Positions 1 through 8,699 of a stretch of 64,000 bases of DNA are shown piece by piece (positions within the stretch are counted from its first letter, which is position 1; every line of letters begins with the position of its first letter). The position numbers and the translations under genes were made by a program. Source of the DNA: Rhodococcus triatomae BKS 15-14 (GTDB taxonomy: Bacteria > Actinomycetota > Actinomycetes > Mycobacteriales > Mycobacteriaceae); contig AODO01000010.1 in assembly GCA_000341795.1 (NCBI GenBank), forward strand, positions 186,001-250,000, in the 5' to 3' direction. The notes under the pieces were generated by a model that ran no database searches, had not been told where the DNA came from, and saw only the letters and a program-made list of their open reading frames with translations.

Positions 1-195
1 GCGCCGACCGGCCGTGGGATCGAGCGCGAACAGGTATGCCCGAATCACCACCCACCTCCACCCAATCGAATCCATCGAACTTATGTTCGACTACGGTAGC
101 CGACTTCGGGCCGAACGCGCGGGAAAACCGAGCACTGACCGACCGGACCATCCGTGCGCAGCACCGGCGGCCCCCCGCTGAGAGGGCACCGATTG

Positions 196-494
196 GAGGG
201 CGATCGCGGCGCATACGAGCGACTGCACGCACGGTGGCCGTCGCCGGTGATCGCCCTGAACCGCGCCGTCGCAGTGGCGAGATCCGACGGACCCGAGGCC
301 GCGCTGTGATCGTCGACGCCCTCGCCGACGATCCCGCACTGCACGGCTGTCACCTGCTGCCGAGTGTCCGTGGCGATCTGCTGACCGAGCTCGGCCGCCA
401 CGCGGACGCCCCCGCGGAGTTCACCCGGGCCGCGGAGCTGACACGGAACGCCCGCGAACGGGACCTGCTGCTGCGTCGTGCGGGCCTGAGCTGA
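196..494 (+). pseudogene. Remnant of an ECF-type RNA polymerase sigma factor (C-terminal part, frameshifted)
   Basis: Two adjacent frames together spell the C-terminal helical (DUF6596/TPR-like) part of SigJ-like ECF sigma factors. The first frame (196-306) reads through WPSPVIALNRAVAVARSDGP, a hallmark of the family, and hits TGA at 307-309. The second frame resumes at about 306 with an in-register continuation (VDALADDPAL, then RGDLLTELGRHADAPAEF and TRNARERDLLL) and stops at 494. One base gained or lost near 306 explains the break. The sigma2 and sigma4 DNA-binding regions are absent upstream, so this is a decayed gene rather than a sequencing slip alone. Recognition of the family is from memory; the frameshift is seen directly. 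Confidence 0.7.
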
Positions 495-502
495 CCGCCG
501 GC

Positions 503-1426
503 TCACCCTCCGGCTTCGGCCAGCCGGTCCCTCAGGAACGTGTGCACCCCGGTCAGCGCGGCGCGGGCCACCGCGGTGGGGTGGCCGGTGAACCCGTGCG
601 GCGACTCGGGGTAGACCCGCAGGTCGACGTCGTTGCCCGCGACGGCCAGTCGGCCCGCCATCGCGATGTTGTCGTCGAGCAGCACGTCGTCGCTCCCCAC
701 CACGAGCAGCGTCGGGGGCAGACCGGACAGGTCCGCGTAGATCGGTGAGATGTCCGGCGCGGTGCGGTCCTCGACGTGTCCGAGATAGGCGTCGAGGAAG
801 TACTCGTCCGCGATCCGGCGTCCGGCGGGCGTCTGCGCGCTCAGATCGTAGGTACCGAACTCGAGTGCGGCACCGGAGAATCCGTCGGCAGCTCCTCGAT
901 CCCGCAACCGGAGCAGGGTCGCCACAGCAAGGGTCGCGCCTGCGGAGCTGCCGCCGATCGTCAACCGGGACGTGCCGAAACGTGTCTCGGACCGGTCCAG
1001 AAGCCACAGCGCGACCGCCTCGCAGTCGTCGGGCGCGGCGGGCCAGGGATGTTCGGGGGCCAGCCGATGGTCGACGCAGACGACCGCGACGCCGAGGGTG
1101 TCGGCCAGTGCCCGGTTTCGGACGTCGCGCTGGGCCGCGGAGCCCAGATAGAAGCCCCCGCCCGGGATGTCGAGGTGCACGCCCCGCACCAGCCCGGTGG
1201 TCGGGGTGAGGATCCGTACCGACACCCGTGATCCCCCGGTGCCGACGAGTTCGGGGTCGGCCGGAGGCTCGGCCCGGACCGGTTCGGGACGCCCGGCCCG
1301 CGCGGCGTTCAGTTCCCGCAGTCCCGTCGGCCCGCGCCCTGCCGGACGGGCGGCATAGAACCGGCGCGCCTCCTCGATCCCGCTGGCGGGCACCTCGACC
1401 AGCAGTGTGTCCAGCGTGAATCGCAT
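503..1426 (-). CDS. Alpha/beta-hydrolase of the hormone-sensitive-lipase (HSL) esterase family
   Basis: The 307-residue protein has the HSL-family plan: an oxyanion-hole segment GGGFYLG (about residues 89-95), nucleophile elbow GGSSAG with Ser161, an acidic residue in VGSDDVLLDD and the catalytic His in SPHGF. It probably hydrolyses carboxyl esters of small or acyl substrates in the cytoplasm; the substrate is unknown. The His that normally opens the HGGG motif is replaced by Pro (IPGGGF), although the glycines remain. The elbow is GSSAG rather than the usual GDSAG. The ATG lies 4 bp beyond the stop of the DUF4287 gene, so it is probably the last gene of the leftward cobalamin run. Confidence 0.85.
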   Translation of the reverse strand: MRFTLDTLLVEVPASGIEEARRFYAARPAGRGPTGLRELNAARAGRPEPVRAEPPADPELVGTGGSRVSVRILTPTTGLVRGVHLDIPGGGFYLGSAAQRDVRNRALADTLGVAVVCVDHRLAPEHPWPAAPDDCEAVALWLLDRSETRFGTSRLTIGGSSAGATLAVATLLRLRDRGAADGFSGAALEFGTYDLSAQTPAGRRIADEYFLDAYLGHVEDRTAPDISPIYADLSGLPPTLLVVGSDDVLLDDNIAMAGRLAVAGNDVDLRVYPESPHGFTGHPTAVARAALTGVHTFLRDRLAEAGG

Positions 1427-1430
1427 GTCG

Positions 1431-1643
1431 TCAGCCGGCTGCGTCCGCCTTCAGCGTGTGCGCGACGAGCGCGTTGGCGTGCCCGTGACCGACACCGTGT
1501 TCGCTCTTGAGCCAGGCGACCAGCTCCATGTGCTTGGTCAGCTCGGACGAACGAATCAGCTGTTCCCACTCGCTGATCGGTCTGCCGTACTTCTTCTCGA
1601 TCGACGGAAAGTACGACGCGGGACCTTTCACGGGTTCTGCCAT
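1431..1643 (-). CDS. Small DUF4287-domain protein
   Basis: A 70-residue protein beginning MAEPVKGPASYFPSIEKKYG, the characteristic opening of DUF4287 proteins (a segment also found fused to DUF5655 domains). The function of the family is not established. The ATG at 1643 was chosen because the conserved GPASYFPSIEKKYGRP segment starts only a few residues later; upstream codons in the same frame have no recognisable conservation. It starts 41 bp after the cobK stop and ends 4 bp before the hydrolase start, which suggests cotranscription. No signal peptide or membrane segment is visible. Confidence 0.8.
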   Translation of the reverse strand: MAEPVKGPASYFPSIEKKYGRPISEWEQLIRSSELTKHMELVAWLKSEHGVGHGHANALVAHTLKADAAG

Positions 1644-1684
1644 GTGGAGGAGGCTAGTCGCGACCTCCGACACGTGCACCGGCG

Positions 1685-2422
1685 TCAGTCCGCGCGGGCC
1701 GCCCATGTCCGCGCCTGCTCGATGTCGGAGGTCACCGCAACCGATGCGGGGATCCCGGGGCGGGACACCATCACCACCGGCAGACCCAGTGTCCGGGCGG
1801 CCTCCAGCTTCGCCGCGGTCAGCGCTCCCCCGCTGTTCTTGGTCACCAGCACGTCGATCCGGTGCTGCCGCATTGTCGCGATCTCGTCGTCGACGGTGAA
1901 CGGCCCCCGCGCGAGCAGCACCTCGCTTCGCGGCGGAACCGCCACCGTCGGCGGGTCTATCGCCCGGATCAGGAACCAGGCGGAGCCCTCGGCGAACGCG
2001 TCGACGCCCTGCCGTCCGATCGTCAGCAGCACGCGCCTGCCCAGGGCCGAGGCGGCGGTTGCGGCGGCGCCGAGATCCGGCACGGCATGCCAGCGGTCGC
2101 CCACTCCCGGCACCCACTCGGGTCGGCGCAGCACGAGCAGCGGGACGCCGGCATCCCGTGCCGCGGCGATCGCGTTCGTCGTGATCCGGGACGCGAACGG
2201 ATGCGTCGCATCGACGACGGCGTCGACGTCGTTCTCACGCAACCAGTCCGCGAGCCCGCCGGCGCCTCCGAAACCACCGATCCGCACCGCGCCGACCGGA
2301 AGCCGCGGATCGGCGACCCGACCTGCGAGCGACGAGACCACGTCGAGGCCCGGCTCCATGTCCAAGCTCTCGGCCAGGGCACGCCCCTCGGACGTGCCTC
2401 CGAGAATCAGGACCCGCCGCAT
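1685..2422 (-). CDS. cobK: Precorrin-6A reductase
   Basis: CobK reduces precorrin-6A to precorrin-6B with NADPH in aerobic cobalamin synthesis. The 245-residue protein starts MRRVLILGGTSEGRALAE, the nucleotide-binding opening typical of CobK/CbiJ, continues with VDATHPFA (the family substrate-site segment) and ends with the VTKNSGG element. The length is normal. Its ATG (2422-2420) shares one base with the TGA of cobM, so the two are translationally coupled. The order SDR-cobL-cobM-cobK is that of Rv2073c-Rv2070c in M. tuberculosis. Confidence 0.95.
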   Translation of the reverse strand: MRRVLILGGTSEGRALAESLDMEPGLDVVSSLAGRVADPRLPVGAVRIGGFGGAGGLADWLRENDVDAVVDATHPFASRITTNAIAAARDAGVPLLVLRRPEWVPGVGDRWHAVPDLGAAATAASALGRRVLLTIGRQGVDAFAEGSAWFLIRAIDPPTVAVPPRSEVLLARGPFTVDDEIATMRQHRIDVLVTKNSGGALTAAKLEAARTLGLPVVMVSRPGIPASVAVTSDIEQARTWAARAD

Positions 2423-3171
2423 CAGTGGGTGACGCGACTGCGGGTGGCCGAGTAGAGATAGCTGTCCGGGAACCCGGCCGCGCCGAGTACCCGGCCGACC
2501 ACGATCACCGCCGTCTTCGTGACCCCGGCGTCGTGCACCTGTGCCGCGATCGAATCCACCGTGCCGCGCAACACGATCTCGTCGGGACGGCTGGCGAATG
2601 CGACCACCGCGACCGGACAGTCACCGCCGTACGGACCGCGCAGCTCCAGGACGACCTGGTCGATCCGGTGCGCGGCCAGGTGGATCACCAGCGTCGCTCC
2701 GCTCGCGCCGAGCGTCGCGAGATCCTCACCGTCGGGCATCGCGGTGGACAGCGTCGACACCCGCGTGAGGATGATCGACTGCGCGACCCCCGGCACCGTC
2801 AGCTCCCTGCCCAGCGTTGCGGCCGCCGCGGCGAACGCCGGTACACCCGGGACGATCTCGTAGTCGACACCCTCCGCATCGAGCCTGCGGACCTGCTCGG
2901 CGACCGCGCTGTAGATCGACGGATCACCCGAGTGCAGACGGGCGACGTCCTTCCCGACACGGTGTGCGGCGACGAGTTTCTCGGTGATCTCGTCGAGACT
3001 CAGGCGGGCGGTGTCCACGATCTCCGCGCCGGCGGGACACATCTCGAGCAGCTCGGTCGGCACCAGACTCCCTGCGTACAGGCACACCGGGCTCTCGCCG
3101 ATGATCCGTGCCCCCCGCAGCGTGATCAGGTCTGCGGCGCCCGGGCCTGCGCCGATGAAGCGGACGGTCAC
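2422..3171 (-). CDS. cobM: Precorrin-4 C11-methyltransferase
   Basis: CobM transfers a methyl group from SAM to C11 of precorrin-4, giving precorrin-5. The 249-residue protein shows the tetrapyrrole methylase fold: FIGAGPGAADLITLRG at the N-terminus, LHSGDPSIYSA (SAM/substrate loop) and YEIVPGVPAFAAAAA. The GTG at 3171 is chosen because its first bases are the TGA of cobL (overlap 3168-3171) and because the conserved VRFIGAGPG follows at once. Downstream it overlaps cobK by one base. Confidence 0.95.
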   Translation of the reverse strand: MTVRFIGAGPGAADLITLRGARIIGESPVCLYAGSLVPTELLEMCPAGAEIVDTARLSLDEITEKLVAAHRVGKDVARLHSGDPSIYSAVAEQVRRLDAEGVDYEIVPGVPAFAAAAATLGRELTVPGVAQSIILTRVSTLSTAMPDGEDLATLGASGATLVIHLAAHRIDQVVLELRGPYGGDCPVAVVAFASRPDEIVLRGTVDSIAAQVHDAGVTKTAVIVVGRVLGAAGFPDSYLYSATRSRVTH

Positions 3172-4499
3172 GACTGATCCTCCTGTGTCGAGCTCACGAT
3201 GTCGGTCTTGGTCACGACCCACTGGGCGACGGGCAGTTGCGGCCGCCACGCGGTGAACCCGCCGAGTGCGGCCCCACGGTGGACCTGGAACCTGCGCAGC
3301 GCGCCACCGTGCGCGGAGTACCAGCGCAGCAGCAGCGTCTCGGACTCGGCGGTGACCGCGTTGACGACCATCCGGCCGCCGACCGGCAACGCGTCCCAAC
3401 AGGTCTCGAACACTCCGGGCGCGGTGACGCCGCCGCCGAGGAAGATCGCGTCGGGGGTCGGCGCGCCCGCGAGGGCACCGGGGGCCGCGCCGCGCACCTC
3501 GAGCGCCGGCACACCGAGCCGGATCGCGTTCGAGGCAATCCGGTCCCGCCTCGTGTCGTCACGTTCGAATCCGATCGCCCGGCACGTGGAATCGGTGCGC
3601 ATCCACTCGATCCCGATGCTGCCCGAGCCGCCACCCACGTCCCACAGCAGTTCCCCCGGCTCGGGTGCCAGCGCGGCCAGGGTCAGGGCCCGCACCTCCT
3701 GCTTGGTCAGCTGGCCGTCCGAGTCGAACGCCTCGTCCGGCAGTCCGGGTGTCCGGGTCCACCGAACCGCGTCCGCGCCGCGCCGCACGTCCAGCGCCAG
3801 CACGTTCAGGGGGTCCCCGGGCGCCCGGGTCCACGCTGCGGCGGTCCCCGACACGACCGCCTCGCGGGGGCCGCCCAACTGTTCCAGCACCGTCATCTCG
3901 GTGTCGCCGAAACCGTTGTCCCGCAGCAGTTCTGCCACGGACGCCGCCGTGGCGGCATCGCGGGACAGGACCAGGAGGCGACGACCGTCGGCCAGGTCCG
4001 GAAGCAGCGTGGATGCCGGCGCGGTGACGAGAGAGACGACCGGCGTCTCGTGCAGCGCCCAGCCCAGGCGGGCGCACGCGAGCGACACCGACGACGGATG
4101 TGCGACGACCCGCACCCGGTCGGCGCCCAGCAGGTTCACGAGCGTCACCCCGATGCCGTGGAACATCGGATCGCCGCTGGCGAGCACACCGATCCGCCGC
4201 CCCTCGTACCGCTCGAAGAGACCGGGCAGCGCCGGCACCAGCGGCGACGGCCACGGCACGCGCTCGGTGTCCCCCGGGACGAGGTCGAGCTGACGGGCCG
4301 AGCCGAACAACACCTCGGCCTCCGTCAGCGCGCGGCACGCCGCCGCGGACAGTCCGTCCCACCCGTCGGCGCCGATCCCGACGACCGTGATCCGTTCCCC
4401 CGCCGGCGCACTGCCGTGACGTCCCGTCAGCGCAGTTTCGTGATGTCCCATCAGCGCAGTTTCGTGATGTCCCATCAGTGCAGTTTCGTGATGTCCCAT
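3168..4499 (-). CDS. cobL: Precorrin-6Y C5,15-methyltransferase (decarboxylating), fused CbiE-CbiT type
   Basis: CobL methylates C5 and C15 of precorrin-6B and decarboxylates the C12 acetate, yielding precorrin-8. The N-terminal half is a CbiE-type tetrapyrrole methylase (VVGIGADGWDGLS, then ASGDPMFHGIG). The C-terminal half is a CbiT-type SAM methyltransferase (LLWDVGGGSGSIGIEW). The start is ambiguous: the coding start region is a tandem repeat giving ATGs at 4499, 4475 and 4451, each inside TGATG. The ATG at 4499 overlaps the SDR stop codon by one base and is taken here (443 residues). The extra N-terminal MGHHETAL repeats precede the conserved domain and look dispensable. Confidence 0.93.
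   Translation of the reverse strand: MGHHETALMGHHETALMGHHETALTGRHGSAPAGERITVVGIGADGWDGLSAAACRALTEAEVLFGSARQLDLVPGDTERVPWPSPLVPALPGLFERYEGRRIGVLASGDPMFHGIGVTLVNLLGADRVRVVAHPSSVSLACARLGWALHETPVVSLVTAPASTLLPDLADGRRLLVLSRDAATAASVAELLRDNGFGDTEMTVLEQLGGPREAVVSGTAAAWTRAPGDPLNVLALDVRRGADAVRWTRTPGLPDEAFDSDGQLTKQEVRALTLAALAPEPGELLWDVGGGSGSIGIEWMRTDSTCRAIGFERDDTRRDRIASNAIRLGVPALEVRGAAPGALAGAPTPDAIFLGGGVTAPGVFETCWDALPVGGRMVVNAVTAESETLLLRWYSAHGGALRRFQVHRGAALGGFTAWRPQLPVAQWVVTKTDIVSSTQEDQS
4427..4498 (-). repeat. Three tandem 24-bp repeats covering the cobL start region
   Basis: Units lie at 4427-4450, 4451-4474 and 4475-4498, the last with one mismatch; a degenerate fourth copy sits at about 4403-4426 and a 7-bp partial unit begins at 4499. 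On the coding strand each unit encodes MGHHETAL in frame, and each ATG is part of a TGATG, the same stop/start junction that links cobL to the upstream SDR. The unit length is a multiple of three, so the cobL frame is kept for any copy number. The array is seen directly; slippage as its origin is inference. Confidence 0.95.
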
Positions 4500-5236
4500 C
4501 AGCGCGGCATCCGGCGCCAGATCGCCTGCGGCAGCATCCGCATCCCGAAGAACACCGGCCGCAGCAGCCCAGGCACCCACACCCGCGCACGGCCCTTCCC
4601 GAGGGCCCGCACGACGGCGTCCGCAACCTGGTCGGGGGTGCTCGACAGCGGGGCGGGAGTCATCCCCTCGGTCATCCGCCCGACGACGAAGCCCGGACGG
4701 ACCAGCAGCAACGACACACCGGAGCCGTGCAGCGCGTCACCGAGGCCACTCGCGAATCCGTCGAGTCCGGCCTTCGCCGAGCCGTACACGTAGTTCGCGC
4801 GCCGCACCCGGACACCGGCGACCGACGAGAACACCACGATCCGGCCCGAGCCCTGCGCCCGCAGCAGCTGCGCGAGATGGGTGAGCACCGAGATCTGCGC
4901 GACGTAGTCGGTGTGCACGATGTTCACGGCGTGCTGCGCATCGGTCTCGGCGCGTTGCTGGTCGCCGAGAATGCCGAACGCGAGCACCACCGTGTCGATC
5001 GGGCCGAGTTCGGCGATCTCGGACAGCGCCCGCGCGTGATCCGTGAGCCTGTCGGCGTCGAACTCGACCGTGTGCACGACGGTGGCCCCTGCGGCGGCCA
5101 CTGCCGCGGACTCGGCCGCCAGGTCGCCGCGGCGCCGCGCCGCGAGCACGACCGGCCGGCCGGCCGCGAGCCTGGTCGCGACCTCGACACCAATTTCGCT
5201 GCGTCCACCGAGGACGACCACCGATCCGACAGTCAT
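4499..5236 (-). CDS. Short-chain dehydrogenase/reductase (Rv2073c/DprE2-like)
   Basis: A 245-residue classical [18 protein letters not shown] (a GGxSEIG variant of the NAD(P) glycine motif), the FSSVAG strand with catalytic Ser, and YVYGSAKAG with the Tyr-x3-Lys pair. The ending ([13 protein letters not shown]) and overall pattern resemble decaprenylphosphoryl-2-keto-ribose reductase DprE2. The position directly upstream of cobL matches Rv2073c, whose substrate is not known to me. Its TGA overlaps the cobL ATG by one base. The start faces the Rv2074-like gene across 31 bp. Confidence 0.88.
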   Translation of the reverse strand: MTVGSVVVLGGRSEIGVEVATRLAAGRPVVLAARRRGDLAAESAAVAAAGATVVHTVEFDADRLTDHARALSEIAELGPIDTVVLAFGILGDQQRAETDAQHAVNIVHTDYVAQISVLTHLAQLLRAQGSGRIVVFSSVAGVRVRRANYVYGSAKAGLDGFASGLGDALHGSGVSLLLVRPGFVVGRMTEGMTPAPLSSTPDQVADAVVRALGKGRARVWVPGLLRPVFFGMRMLPQAIWRRMPR

Positions 5237-5255
5237 GGGGTCCAGTGTCCTCGAC

Positions 5256-5261
5256 TACGGT
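5256..5261 (+). promoter_or_regulatory. Leaderless-type -10 box (TACGGT) of the Rv2074-like gene
   Basis: TACGGT fits TANNNT and lies 6 nt before the ATG at 5268, so transcription would start at or next to the start codon. No ribosome-binding site is present. Confidence 0.5.
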
Positions 5262-5267
5262 CGGGCC

Positions 5268-5681
5268 ATGGCCCGCACCCCCGTCCATCCCGCCGATCTG
5301 CCCCCCGAGGCGCTGGCGTTCCTCACCGACCGGCACCTGGCGTCGTTGACGACGCTGCGTGCGGACGGCACCCCGCACGTGGTGGCGGTCGGGTTCACCT
5401 GGGACCCGGAACGGTCGCTGGCGCGGGTCATCACCGGTGGCGGCACCCAGAAGGCGCTCAACGCCGCCCGCGGCGGCTACGCGGCCGTGACCCAGGTGGA
5501 CGGTCCACGCTGGTTGACGTTGGAGGGGCCGGCGCGGGTCAGCTCCGATCCGGACGACGTCGCGGAGGCCGTCGCCCGCTACGCCCGCCGCTACCGGCCG
5601 CCGCGGGAGAACCCGACCCGGGTGGTGATCGAGATCAGCGTTCGGCGCGTGTTGGGTGTCGCGGCCATGCTGGGGCGCTGA
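5268..5681 (+). CDS. F420H2-dependent biliverdin reductase-like protein (Rv2074 family, PNPOx-like split barrel)
   Basis: A 137-residue split-barrel flavin/deazaflavin protein. Segments [51 protein letters not shown] and [17 protein letters not shown] correspond closely to M. tuberculosis Rv2074, which is reported to reduce biliverdin with F420H2. The divergent position beside the Rv2073c-like SDR is conserved as well. The ATG at 5268 is preferred because homology begins within a few residues and a leaderless -10 box precedes it. No signal peptide is visible. Confidence 0.88.
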   Translation: MARTPVHPADLPPEALAFLTDRHLASLTTLRADGTPHVVAVGFTWDPERSLARVITGGGTQKALNAARGGYAAVTQVDGPRWLTLEGPARVSSDPDDVAEAVARYARRYRPPRENPTRVVIEISVRRVLGVAAMLGR

Positions 5682-5788
5682 CAGGCCTCGACTCGGCACC
5701 CGCACCGGGCTTAGTGTTGAACGAATCAGTGGTCCCGACGAACATCATGTCGCACGGATTGCGGGGAATCCCGAACCGAGGAACAGCG

Positions 5789-6241
5789 ATGAGCATTCGA
5801 CGCACGACGACACGAGTTTCGATCCTGGCAGCCGCGGCCTTCGCCGCACTGCTGGCGGCGGCCCCGGCGACCGCCTTGCCGCCCCACCCGTTCGGTCCGC
5901 CCGCATTGACCATCGGGTGCCCAAACCAGGGCAGTCTGATGTCGCTGACCGGCGCCACCGGACAGTCCGGCCCCGAGCCGGGCATCGAACCCGGCTGGAT
6001 CCGATTCCAGTCGTTCCCGGCGGCGCCGCCGATCCCCGCCGCAGGACAGGTGACCGTCGCGTGGGTCAACTTCGACACCGGCCAGACCGGAATCGCGAAC
6101 CTCAAGGGCACCTACCCGTACTACTCGAAGACCGTGTACACCGGCCGCGGAAACGTGATGGCCACGGTGTTCGGCACCATCAATCTCGGCAGCATGCCCC
6201 TCTGCCAGGCGAACCCGACATTCGGCAACTTCATCGCCTAG
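5789..6241 (+). CDS. Secreted protein of unknown function
   Basis: A 150-residue protein with a clear Sec signal: basic MSIRRTTTR, an Ala/Leu-rich core and probable cleavage after ATA (about residue 29). The mature part (about 120 residues) has two cysteines (IGCPNQG and PLCQANP) that could form a disulfide, and aromatic/Gly-rich strands such as YYSKTVYTGRGNVMATVFG. It resembles small exported proteins of Rhodococcus and Nocardia, but I recognise no named family. A GAGGA ribosome-binding site lies 8 nt before the ATG at 5789. It is monocistronic between a rightward gene and a converging R2lox gene. Confidence 0.8.
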   Translation: MSIRRTTTRVSILAAAAFAALLAAAPATALPPHPFGPPALTIGCPNQGSLMSLTGATGQSGPEPGIEPGWIRFQSFPAAPPIPAAGQVTVAWVNFDTGQTGIANLKGTYPYYSKTVYTGRGNVMATVFGTINLGSMPLCQANPTFGNFIA

Positions 6242-6473
6242 GCGATGGACGCAGCGTCGCGGCGAGGACGCCGGCCACCGGCCTGAGCCGAGCGGCTCGC
6301 GCACGGTGCACGCCGAGCTGACGACCGTCGCGTTCCACGCCCGGAACGTGATGCTGCACCGAATGCACTCGGCCGCCGTGCCGGGGAGTTCGTGTTCCAC
6401 GTCGCCACCACCGGCTGCATCCGCACGGGTCTCGGCGCCCACGGACCACACGAGGAAGCAGACGCCGTCCAGG

Positions 6474-7439
6474 TCACCGCTCGCCGGACCTGGCCTCCTC
6501 GAACGCCGCCGCGTCCTCCTGGCCGAACCGCTCCTCGAGCGCCTCGGGGCTGTAGTCGAGGTCGATCTCCTCGACCGGGCGGCCTCGAGCCGACTCGATC
6601 GCCCCGAGCCTGCGCTGGGCGCGGTCGGCGGCGTAGGCCACGAATTCGTCGTTGTCCAGACCGAACGGCTGCTCGTCGAACTGCTCGTTCACCCAGTTGA
6701 TCATGCCGAGCGCGAGCGGCATCAACTCTGCCATCCGTTGCTGGACGACGTCCCAGTTGGCGTCGTCGAGGGCGACGTGCCTGCGGCAGGTGAAGGTGCC
6801 CCACGCCATGTGACGACGTTCGTCGTTGCCGATGAGCCTGATCAGCTCCTGCATGCCGGGCAGGATGTTCCACTCCGTGCAGACCTTCTGCCAGGCGTAG
6901 TACCCGGTCAGGGCCAGGCTGCCCTCGATGACGTGGTTGTAGGTGACCGACGCCCGAACCTGGTTCGCCGGACTGGGATCGGCCTCCAGGACGCGGAGCG
7001 ATCCCGGCAGCTCCTCGTAGAACAACTGCCGGTAGAACGGGTTCTCGGCGACAAACGGATGCAGGTCGCCGGTGAGCCCGACCGCGTCCATCCAGAGCCG
7101 GAAGATCTGGGTGTGCTTGGCCTCCTCGAAGCAGAACTGCGTCAGATACATCTCGTCACCGAGCCTGCCCTCGGAGGACATCGCCCGCATGAACGGCTGG
7201 ATGTCCTCGGTGACCGCCTCCTCGCCGGCGATGAACTGGGTACACAGATAGGTGGCGCTGCGCTGCTGCTCACTGGTGAGCCCCACCCAGTCCTCGGCGT
7301 CCTGGGAGAAGTCGACCGACAGTGGATCCCAGAAGTGGGCGTTCCCCTTGACGAACAGCCGCAGGGGAAACGACTCCCAGTTGAGTCCACCGGACCTGAT
7401 CGAGCCGAATCCCTGCCTGCCGAGCGCTGAAGTAGTCAT
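6474..7439 (-). CDS. R2-like ligand-binding oxidase (R2lox, Mn/Fe), Rv0233-like
   Basis: A ferritin-like dimetal-carboxylate protein of 321 residues related to ribonucleotide reductase R2 but of the R2lox group. All six expected metal ligands can be placed: Glu73 (GEEAV), Glu106 and His109 (EEAKH), Glu172 (YNHVIEG), Glu207 and His210 (NDERRH). Val76 and Tyr167 are also present, matching the pair that forms the Tyr-Val ether cross-link in Rv0233 (V71/Y162), each shifted by +5. R2lox is a Mn/Fe oxidase binding a fatty-acid-like ligand; its physiological substrate is unknown. The ATG has a GAGGA site about 10 nt upstream. No RNR large subunit is nearby, which argues against an nrd role. Confidence 0.93.
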   Translation of the reverse strand: MTTSALGRQGFGSIRSGGLNWESFPLRLFVKGNAHFWDPLSVDFSQDAEDWVGLTSEQQRSATYLCTQFIAGEEAVTEDIQPFMRAMSSEGRLGDEMYLTQFCFEEAKHTQIFRLWMDAVGLTGDLHPFVAENPFYRQLFYEELPGSLRVLEADPSPANQVRASVTYNHVIEGSLALTGYYAWQKVCTEWNILPGMQELIRLIGNDERRHMAWGTFTCRRHVALDDANWDVVQQRMAELMPLALGMINWVNEQFDEQPFGLDNDEFVAYAADRAQRRLGAIESARGRPVEEIDLDYSPEALEERFGQEDAAAFEEARSGER

Positions 7440-7468
7440 GACCGGACGTCCTCACGAGCGAAGCAATT

Positions 7469-7484
7469 GGTGACCTGAGTCACA
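7469..7484 (-). promoter_or_regulatory. CRP-like binding site upstream of R2lox
   Basis: On the minus strand the site reads TGTGACTCAGGTCACC, matching TGTGA-N6-TCACA at 9 of 10 positions. It lies 30-45 nt upstream of the R2lox ATG, where a CRP/Rv3676-type regulator could act. The match is seen; the factor is inferred. Confidence 0.45.
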
Positions 7485-7515
7485 CACTATGCCCGTCGTG
7501 GCGATCCGGAGGCAC

Positions 7516-8661
7516 CTAACTCGCCGGCAACACCGTCAACCCGTGCGGCCGCGTGTTCATCGCCTCGCAGCCGTCGGCCGTCACCACCACGATGTCCTCG
7601 ATCCGGGCACCCCAGACGCCACGGAAGTAGATACCGGGCTCGATACTGAACGCCATCCCTTCGGCCAGCTCGATGCGATTGCCCGCAACGATGTACGGCT
7701 CCTCGTGCACGGACAACCCGATCCCGTGACCGGTCCGGTGCACGAACACCTCCGCCAGGCCCTCCGCTGCGAGCACGTCCCGCGCCGCCGCATCCACGGA
7801 CTCCGCCGTCACCCCCGGCCGCACCGCCTCCACCGCGGCACGCTGCGCCCGCTCCAGTACCGCGACCTTCGCCGCCACCTCCTCCGACGGTTCCCCGATG
7901 CTGTACGTCCGGGTGCTGTCCGAGTTGTACCCCGGAGCGACCGGACCCCCGATGTCGATCACCACCACGTCACCGGCCTCGATCACCCGATCCGACACCT
8001 CGTGGTGCGGGTCGGCGCCGTGCGGCCCGGATCCGACGATCACGAACTCTGCGCCCGTGTGCCCCTCCTCGACGATGGCCGCCGCGATGTCGTCGGCGAC
8101 CTGCGCCTCCGTCCGGCCGGGCTTCAGCCACTCCGCCATCCGCGCGTGCACCCGGTCGATCGCCGCCCCCGCGCGGCGCAGCGCCTCGACCTCCGCCTCG
8201 TCCTTGACCATGCGCAGTTCCCGCAACACCCCGGTCGCGAGGACGGGCGGCGCTCCCAGCGCGGTGGTCAGCGGAATCACGTGCAGCGCGGGCATCGCCT
8301 CCGCGACGGCCGTCCGGCCCGGCTTCGGCAGGAGCGATCCCACGACGCCGTAGGGATCGACGCCGTCCACCCAGTCGTGCACCGGCAACCCGAGATCCGC
8401 GACCGCCGACCCCGCCAGCCCCGCGAGTTCCAGCGTCGGAACGACCACGGCAGGCGTGGCCGACGGGTCCGCCGGGATGACCAGACAGGTGAGCCGCTCG
8501 AACGACGCAGCACCCGAACCCACGAGGTACTTCAGGTCCGGACCCGGCGTGATGAGCAACGCATCCAGTCCGGACGCGGCGGTCAGCTCCGCCGCTCGGC
8601 GCAGCCTGCCGGCGTAGACGGCGGTCGGAAAGCGTGCTGCGGACTCGCTCTGTGCGCTCAT
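7516..8661 (-). CDS. pepE: M24-family metallopeptidase (Xaa-Pro dipeptidase, PepE/PepQ type)
   Basis: A 381-residue two-domain creatinase-fold peptidase. The C-terminal pita-bread domain carries the five metal ligands: Asp in VIDIGGPV, Asp in YNSDSTRT, His in HRTGHGIG, Glu in SIEPGIYF and Glu in ARIEDIVVV. It should remove N-terminal residues from X-Pro dipeptides in the cytoplasm. The ATG at 8661 was chosen because upstream codons are Arg/Ser-rich and unlike the family. A TAGCCT box sits 8 nt upstream on the minus strand (8670-8675), suggesting a leaderless or near-leaderless transcript. The divergent pair with the exonuclease matches Rv2089c/Rv2090. Confidence 0.92.
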   Translation of the reverse strand: MSAQSESAARFPTAVYAGRLRRAAELTAASGLDALLITPGPDLKYLVGSGAASFERLTCLVIPADPSATPAVVVPTLELAGLAGSAVADLGLPVHDWVDGVDPYGVVGSLLPKPGRTAVAEAMPALHVIPLTTALGAPPVLATGVLRELRMVKDEAEVEALRRAGAAIDRVHARMAEWLKPGRTEAQVADDIAAAIVEEGHTGAEFVIVGSGPHGADPHHEVSDRVIEAGDVVVIDIGGPVAPGYNSDSTRTYSIGEPSEEVAAKVAVLERAQRAAVEAVRPGVTAESVDAAARDVLAAEGLAEVFVHRTGHGIGLSVHEEPYIVAGNRIELAEGMAFSIEPGIYFRGVWGARIEDIVVVTADGCEAMNTRPHGLTVLPAS

Positions 8662-8699
8662 GGCAGTCAAGGCTAGTGGTCTTTGGCAGGATGAGCGGC

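Noticed and set aside
6238-6451. Open minus-strand frame between the secreted-protein gene and R2lox, with ECIRCSITFRAW and a GTG start
   Set aside because: The frame continues unbroken antisense through the real secreted-protein gene, has no clear ribosome-binding site and no family I recognise. It may be a true small gene but cannot be supported.
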